Origin: Megascapheus bottae
Lineage: Eukaryota; Chordata; Mammalia; Rodentia; Geomyidae
NCBI GenBank assembly: GCA_024803745.1
Contig: JANJXV010000128.1
Coordinates: forward strand, 2,378,001-2,442,000
Direction: 5' to 3'
Length of the DNA stretch: 64,000 nucleotides
Below, one piece after another: positions 34,351 to 44,801 of this stretch. Numbering within the stretch: the stretch's first letter is position 1; each line of letters opens with the position of its first letter. The notes beneath the pieces are model-generated. The model was not told the DNA's origin and searched no databases. It saw nothing but the letters and a program-made list of their open reading frames with translations. A program made the translations under genes and the position numbers.

Positions 34351-35121
34351 TTGCTGACGACAGGCCTCAAGTGTAGCTTTTTGGTGATTTATTAGAAATA
34401 AAGAGTCTCTTGGCGTGGCTGGGAAGGTGGCCTAGTGGTAGAGTGCTTGCCTAGCAGGCATGAAGCCCTGGGTTTGATTCCTCAGTTCCACATACACAGA
34501 AAAAGCCAGTAGTGGTACTATGTATGGATCAAGTGAGTGTGCCAGCCTTGGGCAAAAGAAGCTCAGGGACAACACCCAGGCCATGAGTTCAAATCTCAGG
34601 ACTGGGGGAAAAAAAAGGTCTCATGGACTTTGCTGCCTGGGCTTATTTCAAACTATGATCATCAGATCTCAGCCTCCTGAGTAGCTGGGATGACAGGTGT
34701 GAGCCAGTGGAGTCTGGTTTGAAAGCAAATTTTGCATGGGTTGTAGTGTACATTGCAATCCTGTCCCATTGCAAATGAGGTCAGATAGTAATCTGGGAAA
34801 GAGGAACAAGAAGGAAGAGGAGGAGGAGGAGGAGGAGGAGGAGGAGGAGGAGGAGGAGGAGGAGGAGGAGGAGGAAAAAGAAGGAGAAGGAGAAGGAGGA
34901 GAAGGAGGAGGAAGAAAGAAGAAGAATGTTACCCCAACTCAAGACACACATCCCAGATCTAACCTTCCCTCATCCCAGATCTGACCTTCCCTCCCTCTGT
35001 CCCAGCCTAGCTGCCTTTGTGGGAGACTTCAATCCTAATGCAAGTTACCTGCTGGCCTGCATTCTTGGTCATCTGTGGAAGGCAGATCTTCCTGTAACAT
35101 TCCCACGGAGGCTTCTGTCAT
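30844..35121 (-). CDS. CLEC2D-like: CLEC2 (Clr/LLT1-like) C-type lectin gene, copy B
   Basis: Five coding exons join in frame: 35121-35049, 32945-32817, 32722-32541, 32218-32112 and 31045-30844. The predicted product is again 230 residues (exon 2 is one codon longer and exon 5 one shorter than in copy A). All splice signals and phases are preserved and no stop interrupts it. The lectin domain is close to copy A ([39 protein letters not shown]). The cytoplasmic and juxtamembrane part differs at many positions. It sits in the same orientation as copy A in the duplicated unit. Intron 1 is longer and holds a (GGA)n tract and SINEs. The 3' flank is disrupted by an LTR and an L1 tail, so transcript ends may differ from copy A. 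A functional gene is likely from the intact frame; expression is not shown here. Confidence 0.88.
31117..31570 (-). mobile_element. Two B1-head dimeric SINEs
   Basis: In CLEC2 B intron 4, shared with unit A. Confidence 0.85.
31850..32085 (+). mobile_element. B1-head dimeric SINE
   Basis: CLEC2 B intron 4. Confidence 0.85.
32112..32218 (-). CDS. CLEC2D-like: CLEC2 copy B, exon 4
   Basis: 107 bp, same boundaries as copy A. By eye eight base differences, five silent and three replacing residues (S-L, S-N, D-N). Confidence 0.92.
32541..32722 (-). CDS. CLEC2D-like: CLEC2 copy B, exon 3
   Basis: 182 bp after acceptor gtgtgtttag; donor CTG/GTAAGA. Keeps the three cysteines and the NWT sequon. Seven residues differ from copy A. 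Confidence 0.92.
32817..32945 (-). CDS. CLEC2D-like: CLEC2 copy B, exon 2 (transmembrane)
   Basis: 129 bp with acceptor cctgtttgcag and donor GCAG/GTGAGT. It begins [20 protein letters not shown], then [22 protein letters not shown]. One codon longer than copy A, with most changes before the membrane. Confidence 0.88.
33105..33290 (+). mobile_element. B1-head dimeric SINE
   Basis: CLEC2 B intron 1. Confidence 0.8.
33415..33645 (-). mobile_element. B1-head dimeric SINE
   Basis: CLEC2 B intron 1; followed by an AT-rich stretch to 33895 that is longer than in unit A. Confidence 0.85.
34314..34350 (+). repeat. (TG)n microsatellite, CLEC2 B intron 1
   Basis: Shorter than its unit A partner. Confidence 0.95.
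34360..34720 (-). mobile_element. SINE split by an ID-head SINE
   Basis: Inner plus-strand copy at about 34415-34605. Confidence 0.85.
34816..34923 (+). repeat. (GGA)n expansion, CLEC2 B intron 1
   Basis: About 20 GGA units then GAA/GGA mix, roughly 130-230 bp past the exon 1 donor on the gene strand (where it reads TCC). Unit A has only a short irregular purine stretch at 27090-27160. Confidence 0.95.
35049..35121 (-). CDS. CLEC2D-like: CLEC2 copy B, exon 1
   Basis: 73 bp, same length as in copy A; reads [18 protein letters not shown] then QECRPA. The donor CAG/GTAACT is conserved. By eye six base differences from copy A, four of them replacing residues. Confidence 0.85.
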
Positions 35122-35544
35122 TTTCCCTCCTTGTTCTTTTAGTCAGAACTGCCTGGAGCCTGGGATTAAGGAGTTAACCTTGGCCTTCTCCAGGGTTACA
35201 TGGCAGCTGGTAAACAGATTCTCCACCAGCCTTCTGCCTTTCCTGGCTCCTAGTCCTGACAGAGAAAACTAAAACAAAAAATAAAAACAAAATCAAAACA
35301 AGATTGAAATCAGGATGTGAAATTCAATGGATTAGAAATGAAATGACTGATGTGTCAGAAAATATTTTAAAATGTCCCAATGCATTTCAATTTAGATACA
35401 TTTAAACCAGATGGAATACAAGGGGATGATTGAGGGTGTCAGACTTTCCCAATAAGATCCACTAAAATAATAATAATAAATAATAATAATAAAAGCCAGA
35501 CAACCACCTTGGATTCATTATTATTACTACTACTACTATTATTA

Positions 35545-35735
35545 TTTGCCAGTCCTGGGACTTGAACTCATGGCCTGGCCACTGTCCCTCAGCTTTGTCA
35601 AGGCTAGAACTCTACCACTTGAGCCACAGCTGCACCTCTTTCTCTTTGTATGTCTGTGGTACTGAGGAATGAAAACCAGAGTTTCGTGCATGCTACGCAA
35701 GCCCTCTACCCCTAAGCCACCTTCCCAGTTCCCTG
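35545..35735 (-). mobile_element. ID-head dimeric SINE
   Basis: Upstream of CLEC2 B exon 1. Confidence 0.85.
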
Positions 35736-35774
35736 AGATCCATTTTTCATATAATAATAATAATAATGATAATA

Positions 35775-36085
35775 ATAACAAGCCAGAGTGGAGTGGAGTG
35801 AAGTGGCTCAAGTGGGAGGGTGCCAGCCTCTAGTGAAAAAGCTCAGGGACGGCACAGCTAAAACATATTAAAAAGGAGAGAAGGAAATTTAGCCTAATGT
35901 TAGAGTGTTTGTCTTGTATGCATGATGACCTGGGTTCAATTCCTTGGTAACACATATATTGAAAAGAAAAAAATGCCAGAAGTGGTGCTGTGGCTCAGGT
36001 GTTAGAGCTCTAGCCTTGAGAAAGCTCAAGGACCGTACTCAGGCCCTGAGCTCAAGCCCAGGACTGGCAAAAAAAAAAAAAATTT
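35775..36085 (+). mobile_element. SINE right monomer plus ID-head SINE, unit B only
   Basis: Absent from unit A at about 27925-27960; inserted after the duplication or deleted from A. Confidence 0.75.
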
Positions 36086-36409
36086 TTTTTAAAGAAAGAA
36101 AAGAAAAGCCCACCTTCCCCCCAAAAAGCAAGAAAAGAAAGACAAAGAAGAACCACCAAAATAAATAAATAAATAAATAAACTCCTAAAGCATGAAGGGA
36201 TAGGAGTATGACTCAAATACTAGAGAAGTGCCTGAGAATGAAAAGAAAAGAAAAAAAAATTTTTTTAAGCAGACTCTACTAGTAACAGACTGAAAATGGC
36301 AGTTATTCTAAGGCTAGACAGCAGGCAGTCTCTGAAAAGTATTCTTGAAGCCCAGAAGCAGAGAAAAACACGGCAAGCACAGCAGGACTGCAGACAGGGT
36401 CCTACTTAC

Positions 36410-36544
36410 ACTCCAGAATTCAGTCCCCAGAACCAACATTCATTCTCCAGAAGCCACTGAGCACTGCAGAGTAGGGAGAAGATGAGGAGGACAACAAGGA
36501 CGACAAACAAAAACTGAGGACTAATCACAAAACAGAAAGGATTC
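36410..36544 (-). other. Possible exon encoding a hydrophobic segment, unit B
   Basis: Counterpart of 28247-28360: same acceptor and donor, 135 bp, also open (FLFVVLVVLLIFSLLCSAQW). The 21-bp length difference keeps the frame. Function unknown. Confidence 0.25.
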
Positions 36545-36923
36545 CTGAGCAGAGGAAGGCGGAGTCGCCCCGCCCACCACACTGAACCAAAGCAGAAAAC
36601 CCCAAGCAGGAAATCCACACAGACTTCACTGCAGCTGCTGCAGTTTAGTATGCAACTTGAAGCTACTGAACCCTAAAAATATATTTACATAGATAATGTG
36701 TAAAAAATGCACATAGGTGCAAATACATATAAATGAAATATGTAATACAAATACAATTCACAAATATAAAAGTATACATAATTTTAAGGATATATACATA
36801 GTTTATATATTATATACATATATATGTAACAAGATAAAACATAAAATAACATGGCTTATTATATATTTTTTCAACAAGGTGCAAACAGTTAATAAAAGTC
36901 TGGGCTACCCTGGAATGAAACTC

Positions 36924-36954
<31 letters not shown>

Positions 36955-36955
<1 letters not shown>

Positions 36956-37145
36956 TGCGAGTTCTGGGGCTTGAACTCGGGTCCTGGGCACTGTCCTTGG
37001 ACTCTTTTCGCTCAAGGCTAGAGCTCCACCACTACAGCCACAGCACCACTTCCCCTTTATCTCAACATGTGGTACTGAAGAATCAAACCTAGGGCTTCCT
37101 GCATGCTTGGCGAGCACTCTACCACTAGGCCACGCTCGGAGCCCC
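36955..37145 (-). mobile_element. ID-head dimeric SINE
   Basis: At the right edge of unit B. Confidence 0.9.
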
Positions 37146-37398
37146 TATATATATAGATAGATATAGAGATAGATAGATACCTTTTTCAAAGAAGATGCAA
37201 ACTGTTAATAAATCTGGGCTGCACTGGAGATGTAGCTGATATATATACATAATACATGAATCTGTATGTCTATATTGAAGGAGGCAAAGCCTAAGTAACC
37301 CCTCCAGCCCTAAAAGTAGGGAAGAAAAGACAAGATGTAAATGGTTAATAAAAGTCTGGGCTATGCTGGAGATGTAACATATATTATATATATATATG

Positions 37399-37439
<41 letters not shown>

Positions 37440-37441
<2 letters not shown>

Positions 37442-37580
37442 GTAGTCCTGATTCTTGAACTCGGGGCCTGGGCACTGTCCTTGAACACTATTTGTTCAAG
37501 GCTAGAGTCCACCACTAGAGCCACAGCACCATTAACAGCTTTTTCTGAATATGTGATACCAAGGAATCAAACCCAGGGCT
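37440..37580 (-). mobile_element. ID-head dimeric SINE, shortened
   Basis: Inside the AT-rich array. Confidence 0.8.
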
Positions 37581-37999
37581 GCAGTGGACATGTAGCTCAT
37601 ATATTAATATTATGTATAATATATAAATCTATATATATCTAAAACAAGATGCAAACTTAATAAAAGTCTGGAGATGTAGCTCATATATTAATATTATGCA
37701 TAATATATAAATCTATCTAAAACAAGAAGCAAACTGTTAAAAGTCTGGAGCTGTAGCTCATATATATATACATATATATGTACACATAATATATGAATCT
37801 GTGTGTCTAGATTGAAGGAGGCGGGGCTAAGTAACTTCTCTCAGCCATCCAGTTGGCTCTAGTGCTGAAAACATGGAGGTGAGAGATGCTATTCACTGAA
37901 TGCAGACGCCTGAGAGAAACACACATAACACAAGCTAGGGAGGAGCTGAGCATCTGGAGAAGGCAGGGCTGCCATCTTGTCCCCAAGGTGGGGAAAGGT

Positions 38000-38460
38000 G
38001 AACCCCCTCCCAGGTGTGGGGTGGCACTTGACTGACAGATTCCTAGACCTGACAGGCCAGTGCCTGGGACTGGACTTTCCTGTGACCCCTCCCCTCTCCC
38101 CGACCCAGTGTAAGCCTGGTCAAGCTTAGATGCCACCAAGCCACAGCCATGTGTCTCCATGTTCGAGTCCTGTGTCCTGTCTCCTGGCTGTTCTCTGGTC
38201 ACCATGGCGTCCTGATCCAGCTCTCCATCAGAGCTGAGTTGGCTTGTTGGTGTTGTGTTTATTGTTTCTGGTATCTCTGGCCTGTTTCCTAACTGTGTTA
38301 AATGTGCTTTCTGGCTGCTGGTCTTTGAGACAGGAGTCTGTCATGCAGTCCCTGGCCTGGTAATAAAAGACTCCCCAGATTCGAACCCTCAGAATGTGGC
38401 TTTTCTGATCTGGAAGAAATGGTTTTATTGTCAAGATTCCAGACATAAACCTTTCTTTCT
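38000..38460 (+). other. LTR-like sequence
   Basis: CT-rich, unique in the window, with AATAAAAG near 38362 followed by a short R-like stretch. Terminal repeats and target duplication not found. Confidence 0.3.
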
Positions 38461-38507
38461 ATGAAAGAGTAGAGTTTTTTTGTATATTTCAACATTCATA
38501 ATTTTTT

Positions 38508-38692
38508 TTTGCTAATACTGGTGCTGAACTCAGGGACTAAGCGCTATCACTGGACTTTCTGAAGGCTAGAGCTCTACCCCTTGAGCCACAGCACCACTTC
38601 TGGCTTTTTCTGTGTATGTGATACTGAGGTATTGAGCCCAGAGCTTTGTGCATGCTAGGCAAACACACTACCACTAGGCCACACTATCAGCC
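38508..38692 (-). mobile_element. ID-head dimeric SINE
   Basis: Complete. Confidence 0.9.
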
Positions 38693-38699
38693 CCCCCCC

Positions 38700-38703
38700 G
38701 CAA

Positions 38704-38734
<31 letters not shown>

Positions 38735-38750
38735 TATATATTTTTTTTTA
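38700..38750 (+). repeat. (TA)n tract
   Basis: Between a SINE and a relative of the 37-kb motif. Confidence 0.85.
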
Positions 38751-38877
38751 AAACAGGAATGGAACTGTTAATAAGTGACTGGGCTACTCTCAAGATGCAG
38801 CTCAGTCTCTAAGCCAGGGTGAGGTTTAAGCTGGACAGAAAAGGGCAAAATGAAGCACAGTCAGCTAACATAAGGAA

Positions 38878-39100
38878 GCCAGCGCTGTGGCTCACATCTG
38901 TAACCCTTATTACTCAGGAGGATCAGGGTTCAAAGCCAGCCTGGGCACTGAAGTCCCTGAAACTCTTATCTCCAAGTAACCACTAGAAAAGCAGAAGTGG
39001 CCCTGAAACTTAAGGATTAGGGTGGTAGCCTTGAGCTGGAAGAGCTCAGAGACAGCGCCCAGGCTCAGAGTTCAAGCCCCATGACCCACAAAAAACAAAA
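38878..39100 (+). mobile_element. B1-head dimeric SINE
   Basis: Complete; a short right-monomer piece follows. Confidence 0.85.
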
Positions 39101-39245
39101 ACAAAAAACAGAAAGTGTTCCTGTGGCTCAAGCCTTGAGAAAGAAGATTAAGAAAGCAAAAGTCATTTTAGAGGAAATGAATCAGGATTACTGAAGGAAA
39201 CTGGAATAAAGCAATGCAGAAATACGGTATTTAGAAACAAGTGCT

Positions 39246-39835
39246 ATTTGTTCTGCAGACACAGCAGGATCAGGATGCATTCATTCCTCTCTAGGATTAA
39301 CAGCTGTCAGATAGCATGCCCCAAAGGCAGATGCCTCCCCCCCCAACCTTATCTCAAGGATAAGCTTCTTTTTTATGGCAGGGTGCAATCTTTCCTGGAA
39401 GCTTGGAAAGCAACACCAGCTGTAATTAGAGCAAAGATAAAGCACCTGGCCTTGCATAACATTGAAGCCAGAACCCCTGCCTTTACCCTAAACACCCCAA
39501 CAGCCAAGGAGCTGTGTGTCTCTGGGATATTTACACGTCTCTGTCTTTCTCTGTCTGTTTGTCTGTCTCTGTCTCTGTGTTTCTCTCTGTCTCTCTCTCT
39601 CTCTGTCTCTCTCTCTCTGTCTCTCTCTCTCTCCCCATATGAGAGCACCTACATTCTTAAGAGTGTGCCAATGCCCTCCCTTCTGTTTGTCTGCCTTTTG
39701 TCTATTTGTCTCACTCCTGCCAAGTTTCCCTACCATTGTGACTTGTCCAGAATTTCAAATTCAAGGACCCTAAGTGAACAGTTCCTATATTTTAAAGGCA
39801 AGCTTCACTAAACTCACCTCCATCTGATGACAAGG
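39246..39835 (+). repeat. Low-copy repeat, copy 1 (partial)
   Basis: Shares 'ttgcataacattgaagccaga', 'ccctgcctttacc', 'gtgacttgtccagaa' with copy 2. A CT/CTGT microsatellite (39538-39633) has expanded inside it. Identity unknown. Confidence 0.7.
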
Positions 39836-39877
39836 TCCTGAGTTCAAATCGTGCTACAGTAAAAGAAAAAAGAAGCC

Positions 39878-40513
39878 AGGCTGGGAGGTTGGCCTAGTGG
39901 TAGAGTGCTCGCCTAGCCTGCATGAAGACTCTGGGTTCAATCCCTCAATGCCACTAACATAGAAAAAGCCTCAAATGGTGCTATGACGCAAGTGGTTGCC
40001 TTGAAAAATTCCAAGGACAGTGCTCTGGTCCTGAGTTCAAGCCAACATGGTGGCTCATGTCTGTAACCCTAGTTATACCCAAGATTGAGATCTGAGGACA
40101 GCAGTTCAAATTCAGCTTGGACAGGAAAAACAAGTCCAGCAGACTGAGCTCAACTTAACAAACAAACATGAGGGAACAGCTTTGAACAAAACAACAATAG
40201 AAGAAAGCTCAGGCATCAGGCACCCGTGGCTGGAGCCTGTTATCCTAGTAATAAGGAGGCTGAGATGTGAGGATCACAGTTCAAACTCAGCCTGGGCACT
40301 AAAGCCCATGAGAATCTTATCTCCAATTAACCACTAGAAACCCAGAAGTGGTACTGTGGCTCAAGTGGTAAAGCACCAGTCTTGAGTAAAAGAGCTCAGG
40401 GACAGTGCTCAGGCCCAGAGTTCAAGACCCACAAAGAACCACCAACCCCCTCCCCCACCAAGACAAAAAAAAGCTCAGAAACAGCCATGAAGCCCTGAGT
40501 TCAAACTCCAGGG

Positions 40514-40565
<52 letters not shown>
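39878..40565 (+). mobile_element. Run of four SINE copies
   Basis: ID-head 39878-40045, diverged B1-head 40045-40210, B1-head 40215-40440, right monomer 40470-40518 with CA tail. Confidence 0.8.
40519..40565 (+). repeat. (CA)n microsatellite
   Basis: SINE tail. Confidence 0.95.
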
Positions 40566-40566
<1 letters not shown>

Positions 40567-40634
40567 GTGCGCCTGGCACCTGAAACACATTTGACCTTGG
40601 AGTTTTTGGTGGGTTTCTGTGATGTGTCCCCCGC

Positions 40635-40925
40635 TCCCCCGTACTGGTCCTGAATTTAGAGTCTGGGTTTTGTTTTTCTGGTTTTGGGGGAGTTTTTTTT
40701 GGGGGGGGCAGAGGGGGTTTCTCTCAAGGCCAGCACTCTGCCACTTGAGCCGTGGTACCACTTCTGCTGGTTTTGTTGTTGTTGTTGTTTTGGATTTAGT
40801 GATTCAGTGGTGATGACAGTCTCGTGGACTTTCCTGCCCAGGCCTGGCTTCAAACCCAGATCCTCCCATCCCAGCCTCCTGAGCAGCTGGGACGACAGGT
40901 GTGAGCCACCAGCGCCAGACTTGGC
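40635..40925 (-). mobile_element. B1-head dimeric SINE
   Basis: Complete with G/T-rich inserts. Confidence 0.8.
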
Positions 40926-40929
40926 TGTT

Positions 40930-42238
40930 TGAAGTCACTCACTCTCGATTCCCGCAGCCGCACAGCGCACTCTTTCATTATTATCTGTCAGCCCACTAGG
41001 GGGCTGAAAACCCTCTTGGCTGGACCCCCGACTCTGGCTGAGAAATGGGGTGAAATGGTTGACATGTCAGCCTCTGTAGCATTGCTCTCTTGCCTGCTGA
41101 TTTCTGGGAAGAGGAAAGTGAAAGCTAAGAAACCAAAAGGAAAACAGCCAAAATTGTGCCCTTATGAGTTCCCTGGCTTCAATTCAAATCCCAGGTTAAA
41201 ATAAACGCCAGGGTTCTGAGAAGGCCTCAGCCCATCCGCCCCACACCTCCTTATGTATCACTTTCTCCCTCCTCTGTGAGGCTTGAACTCTTCATCTCAA
41301 GGGTAGGGTGGGAGGATTCCTGTCCTTGAACCAAGCCCCTCGTCCTGTTTTTCTAGGTGAATTGTTCATCTGAGGGCTGCTCTGGTCAAATCTGCCTTTT
41401 CCATTTTACACTCCCTTCCTCTGGCAACTGGGGCTTCATCCAGGGGTGTCAGAAAGAGAAGGGAGGTGGACAGGGGCTGGTAGAGGCTTTCTTTGGTGAC
41501 TCCAAGACAAAGGAGTGTGGGAGAGGGAGACAGGGAATAAATAAGGGGGTGTGGCACGCTGGGGGTGCTTGTTTGGTTTCTTTCTCCAGGCCTTCCTCCA
41601 CCCTGTCTCCCTCTGCCCCCCCCCCCCCAGATCAGAGCTCCCATCCCAGGAACTGCTTCACTCTGCCTCCCCCCCATCCCCTCCCACCCCAACACCAAAC
41701 ACAAAGCCTAAAGTTCCCTGTGGCTTTGGTCAGGAGGATGGATCTGAACCCACAGCATCTGGATTTCTCTTCCAGAGAAAATCTAGGACCTTGTCCAAAA
41801 CCTGTACACGTTTCTAACTGCCACCACCCTGGGTTTCACCTACATCAAAACAGTGAGAGAGAGGGAGAGAGGGGTAGGGAGGGAGAGGGAGAGGGAGAGG
41901 GAGAGGGAGGGAGGTTAACTTCCCTCCTAGGGCCAGGATAAAGGCTGGGCTTTGCTGAGGCTTCCATTCCTGTGTTTCTGGCCATGGCAAGAGCCTTTCT
42001 CTCCAGGACTTCTTCAGCCATCTTCAAAACCAAGAAGAAAACAGATGAACCCACCCTGCCTCCATAGCTCCTGCTCACCTAGCCAGGCCTGGCCCTGAGC
42101 CACAGGACTCCTGACCACACCTCTGCACACACGCCCCCCCCCTGCCTGGGTCACTCTGCAGGCCTTCCTCACCCCTGCCCTCCAATCCCCCATGAAACCT
42201 GACCCCATGTCTGCCTTTCTCTGCCTGCCTTTATGAGC

Positions 42239-42240
<2 letters not shown>
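40930..42240. other. Unique sequence with a purine hexamer repeat
   Basis: The 195-codon open frame at 41357-41941 has no domain and reads through the hexamer repeat; treated as non-coding. Confidence 0.45.
41848..41912 (+). repeat. (GGGAGA)n microsatellite
   Basis: Purine hexamer repeat in otherwise unique sequence. Confidence 0.9.

Positions 42241-42241
<1 letters not shown>

Positions 42242-42286
<45 letters not shown>
42242..42286 (+). repeat. (TG)n microsatellite
   Basis: 3' tail of minus-strand SINE 42290-42487. Confidence 0.95.
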
Positions 42287-42289
42287 GTG

Positions 42290-42487
42290 TGTGCCAGAGC
42301 TTGAATTTTAGGGCCTGGCTGCTGCTCCTGAGCCTTTGTGCTCAGGCTGGTGCTCTACCACTTGAGCCACAGCACCACTTCTGGATTTTTGCTGGTTCAT
42401 GGATTCCTGCCCAGGCTGGTCTTAGAACCCTGAAGCTCAGATCGTCTGAGTAGCTGGGATTACAGGTGTGAGCCACAGCACCTGGCA
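42290..42487 (-). mobile_element. B1-head dimeric SINE
   Basis: Complete. Confidence 0.85.
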
Positions 42488-42544
42488 CTACATGCAGACA
42501 CACGTGGCTGTGAGGCAGGAGCCCCACCCGATAATGAACTTGAG

Positions 42545-44206
42545 TCTGCCAGGATGCAGGCCTTTCTGAGAAAAAAACTGAAGCAATGCCCTGCCCCAAA
42601 TGCAGATCAGCAGGGCGCCCCCTTCTCTCAAGGTTAAGGATCCCAGAAAATAACACCTGCTGTGAGCAGAGCAAAGACAAAAACACCTACTTTGCATAAC
42701 GTTGAAGCCAGACACCCCTGCCTTTACCACAGAAATACCCAACACCCCAAGAAGTCCTGTATCTCTCCACCTGTGTCTCTGTCTCTATTTCCCTGTGAGA
42801 GCACCCCCACTCTGCCACAGCCTGCCCACACCTTTCTGTGTGTCAGTTTTGGGGTCTGCTTACCTGCAAGTTTACTTCATCAAACCCTGCCATGTTTTCT
42901 TACCATGGTGACTTGTCCAGAAATTCCTCATTATGCCTTCGAAGTCCACCACCCTCCGTGAAGAGTTCCCACATTTAAAAAGGAAAACTTCAGGGGCTGG
43001 GAGTTTGGCCAAGTGGTAGACTGCTTGCCTAGCATGCACAAAGACCCAGGTTCGATTCCTCACTACCACATACATAGAAAAAGCTGGAAGTGATGCTGTG
43101 GTTCAAGTGGTAGAGCTCCAGCCTTGAGAAAACCCAAGGACAGTGCTCAGGCCCTGAGTTCAACCCCCTGGACTGGCCAAGAAAAAGGAAAACTTAACTA
43201 AACCTCGCTCATCCAGTAGGCCTCCTGGACTTTGTAGCATCTGGCAGCTAGAGTATTGGGGCTCAACAACCCACTTTGGAAGTGCCTTAAAAGTTGGGGG
43301 GTCACCCACTGTCCCAGACCCCTTTTCTATTTCTAGTGATTCTTATTTATTTCTATGTCTTCTATATCCTTATTTTTCTATTTTTTCTTCTATTCAGTTT
43401 TCCCCAGGAAGCCTTTGGTTTTCAAGCAACCCCAGTAGTTGTGCCACAGGGTTTCAACCCCCCATTTTGCCCTCATCAGATATGGGGGTGTGGGAGGGGG
43501 GTCCCTTAGCCCTGGCCCCATAGGAGACCTCAGGTCCAGCCCAGCTGTAGCCTCAAGTAACTGTCAGTACTAAGTTTCATTTCTTGGGGAGGAAGTAGAG
43601 AAAACTGTAGCTATCTGACTAAATAACAACCCATCTTAGACAAGCAAGTAGAGTCGCAGAGAGGCCTCCCTTCCTGGGGACAATCTCTTAGATCAGATTA
43701 TCTGCACCCTCATACCCCCACCCCTGCCTTGCCTGACCCCCATTGGAGAGCAGAACTTGGGGAGTCAGGAAACCTTTCTCCTGGTCTGGGAGTCTAGGAA
43801 AGAAGTTGTATTATTTATTTACTCCTTTCTTTAATTAATTTTTGCCCAATAATAATTCAGTACCTTTTTTTAAAAAATTTTTTAACAGAGCAGCTATTCT
43901 GCATGCTACGGTAGAGGGACAGTTATTCTGCACAATATGGTTAATTTTTTAAATAGCAGTGTAGCCATTGGAGTGCTGGTGAACTACCACCATTGTTCTT
44001 AGAAACAACTAAATATGGAATTTCACAGACTTTCAGAATACAGGGAACTGTGAGCACTAGGGAAGTTCCCACTTGCCACGTGTTGTTTTTTTACTTCCCT
44101 TCAAAAGTTGTGGACCAGGATATTTCTTTGTAATTCATGCCATATGTCATATGTCCTGTCTTTGTTAAGGAGAACAAAACTGGCAGTTAGAATCATTTCC
44201 TCCTCT
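42545..44206 (+). repeat. Low-copy repeat, copy 2 (longest)
   Basis: Collinear with copy 1 at its start and with copy 3 from about 42885 on. A SINE at 42990-43181 interrupts it. It abuts an LTR fragment at 44207. No coding potential recognised; it may be ERV interior or unclassified. Confidence 0.7.
42990..43181 (+). mobile_element. ID-head dimeric SINE
   Basis: Target duplication aaaaaggaaaactt on both sides; copy 3 of the low-copy repeat has the empty site. Confidence 0.92.
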
Positions 44207-44350
44207 TGTAATGGTGTAAATGAGTTAGCTTTATTAGTTCCAAAGTTTAGTATTGTCAATATTATTTACAATGCCAATATTATTCTAATGATTGAAGCTA
44301 AACATTTTCCAACTAGCCCTACCATAAAGCTCTGCAGCCATATAACTTGG
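44207..44350 (+). mobile_element. LTR U3 fragment in opposite orientation
   Basis: Begins tgtaatggtgtaaatgagtt and is an inverted copy of the U3 start at 44801-44665. The two face each other across about 320 bp. Confidence 0.7.
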
Positions 44351-44359
44351 TTTGAATTG

Positions 44360-44801
44360 TTCTTGTTCTGCTTCTTTCTTGGAAACCTGGAAAACAGGTC
44401 AGGAGACAGGTCAGAAGCCATTTGGTGGCAGGAGTTGCCTCTTGGGGGCTTCAGGTGAGAACTGGACAAGCAAGTTCTGTCATTCAATCACTACAGGCCA
44501 GGCTGCACGAAATCATAGAAGAGTAGAACAATTCAGACTTTTTCTGGAAGAGGATATGGCTGTTTACCTTCTGAAAATACCTAGTCATACACAGCCAGCA
44601 TCTTACAAGTGTGAGTCCAAGAGCAAAACAGATTCAGATCAAGTGATAATTCAAACCAAATTTAACAAGTATGTCTGCAGAGCTTTATGGTAGGGGCTAG
44701 CTGGAAAACTTTTTGCTTCAATCCATAGAATAATATGGGCATTACAAACAATATTGGCAATATTAAAACTTGGAACAAATTAAAACGATAACCCCATTTC
44801 A
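44360..44801 (-). mobile_element. Partial 3' LTR (U3) of the ERV
   Basis: U3 similarity to 56390-56664 is clear for 44560-44801. The R-U5 part is not found; rearranged sequence follows. A polypurine tract (AAAAAAGGGGGAAAA on the minus strand, 44817-44802) immediately precedes U3. Confidence 0.65.

Larger units (their letters stand above)
28788..36950. repeat. Tandem duplication unit B
   Basis: Direct repeat of unit A carrying CLEC2 copy B. Both units begin inside a minus-oriented dimeric SINE and end in the same AT-rich block followed by another SINE, which points to SINE-SINE unequal crossing-over. Confidence 0.9.
36870..37835 (+). repeat. AT-rich tandem motif array
   Basis: The motif 'aagatgcaaactgttaataaaagtctggg ... 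ctggagatgtagctcatata' (given here in parts) recurs near 36875, 37184, 37328, 37575, 37640 and 37720, separated by (TA)n and two SINEs. A relative lies at 28685 and a weak one at 38755. 'attgaaggaggc' also recurs (37277, 37811). Confidence 0.8.

Noticed and set aside
22050..37000. A KLRB1 (NKR-P1) receptor gene beside the CLEC2 pair
   Set aside because: No exon with receptor-type lectin motifs beyond the two CLEC2 copies was found.
39248..39811. 187-codon frame
   Set aside because: Lies in the low-copy repeat and passes through a CT/CTGT microsatellite.
41357..41941. 195-codon plus-strand frame
   Set aside because: No recognisable domain, Pro-rich low complexity, ends in the GGGAGA repeat.
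44266..44693. Open frames near 44.3-44.7 kb as genes
   Set aside because: They fall in LTR U3 fragments and show no protein similarity.
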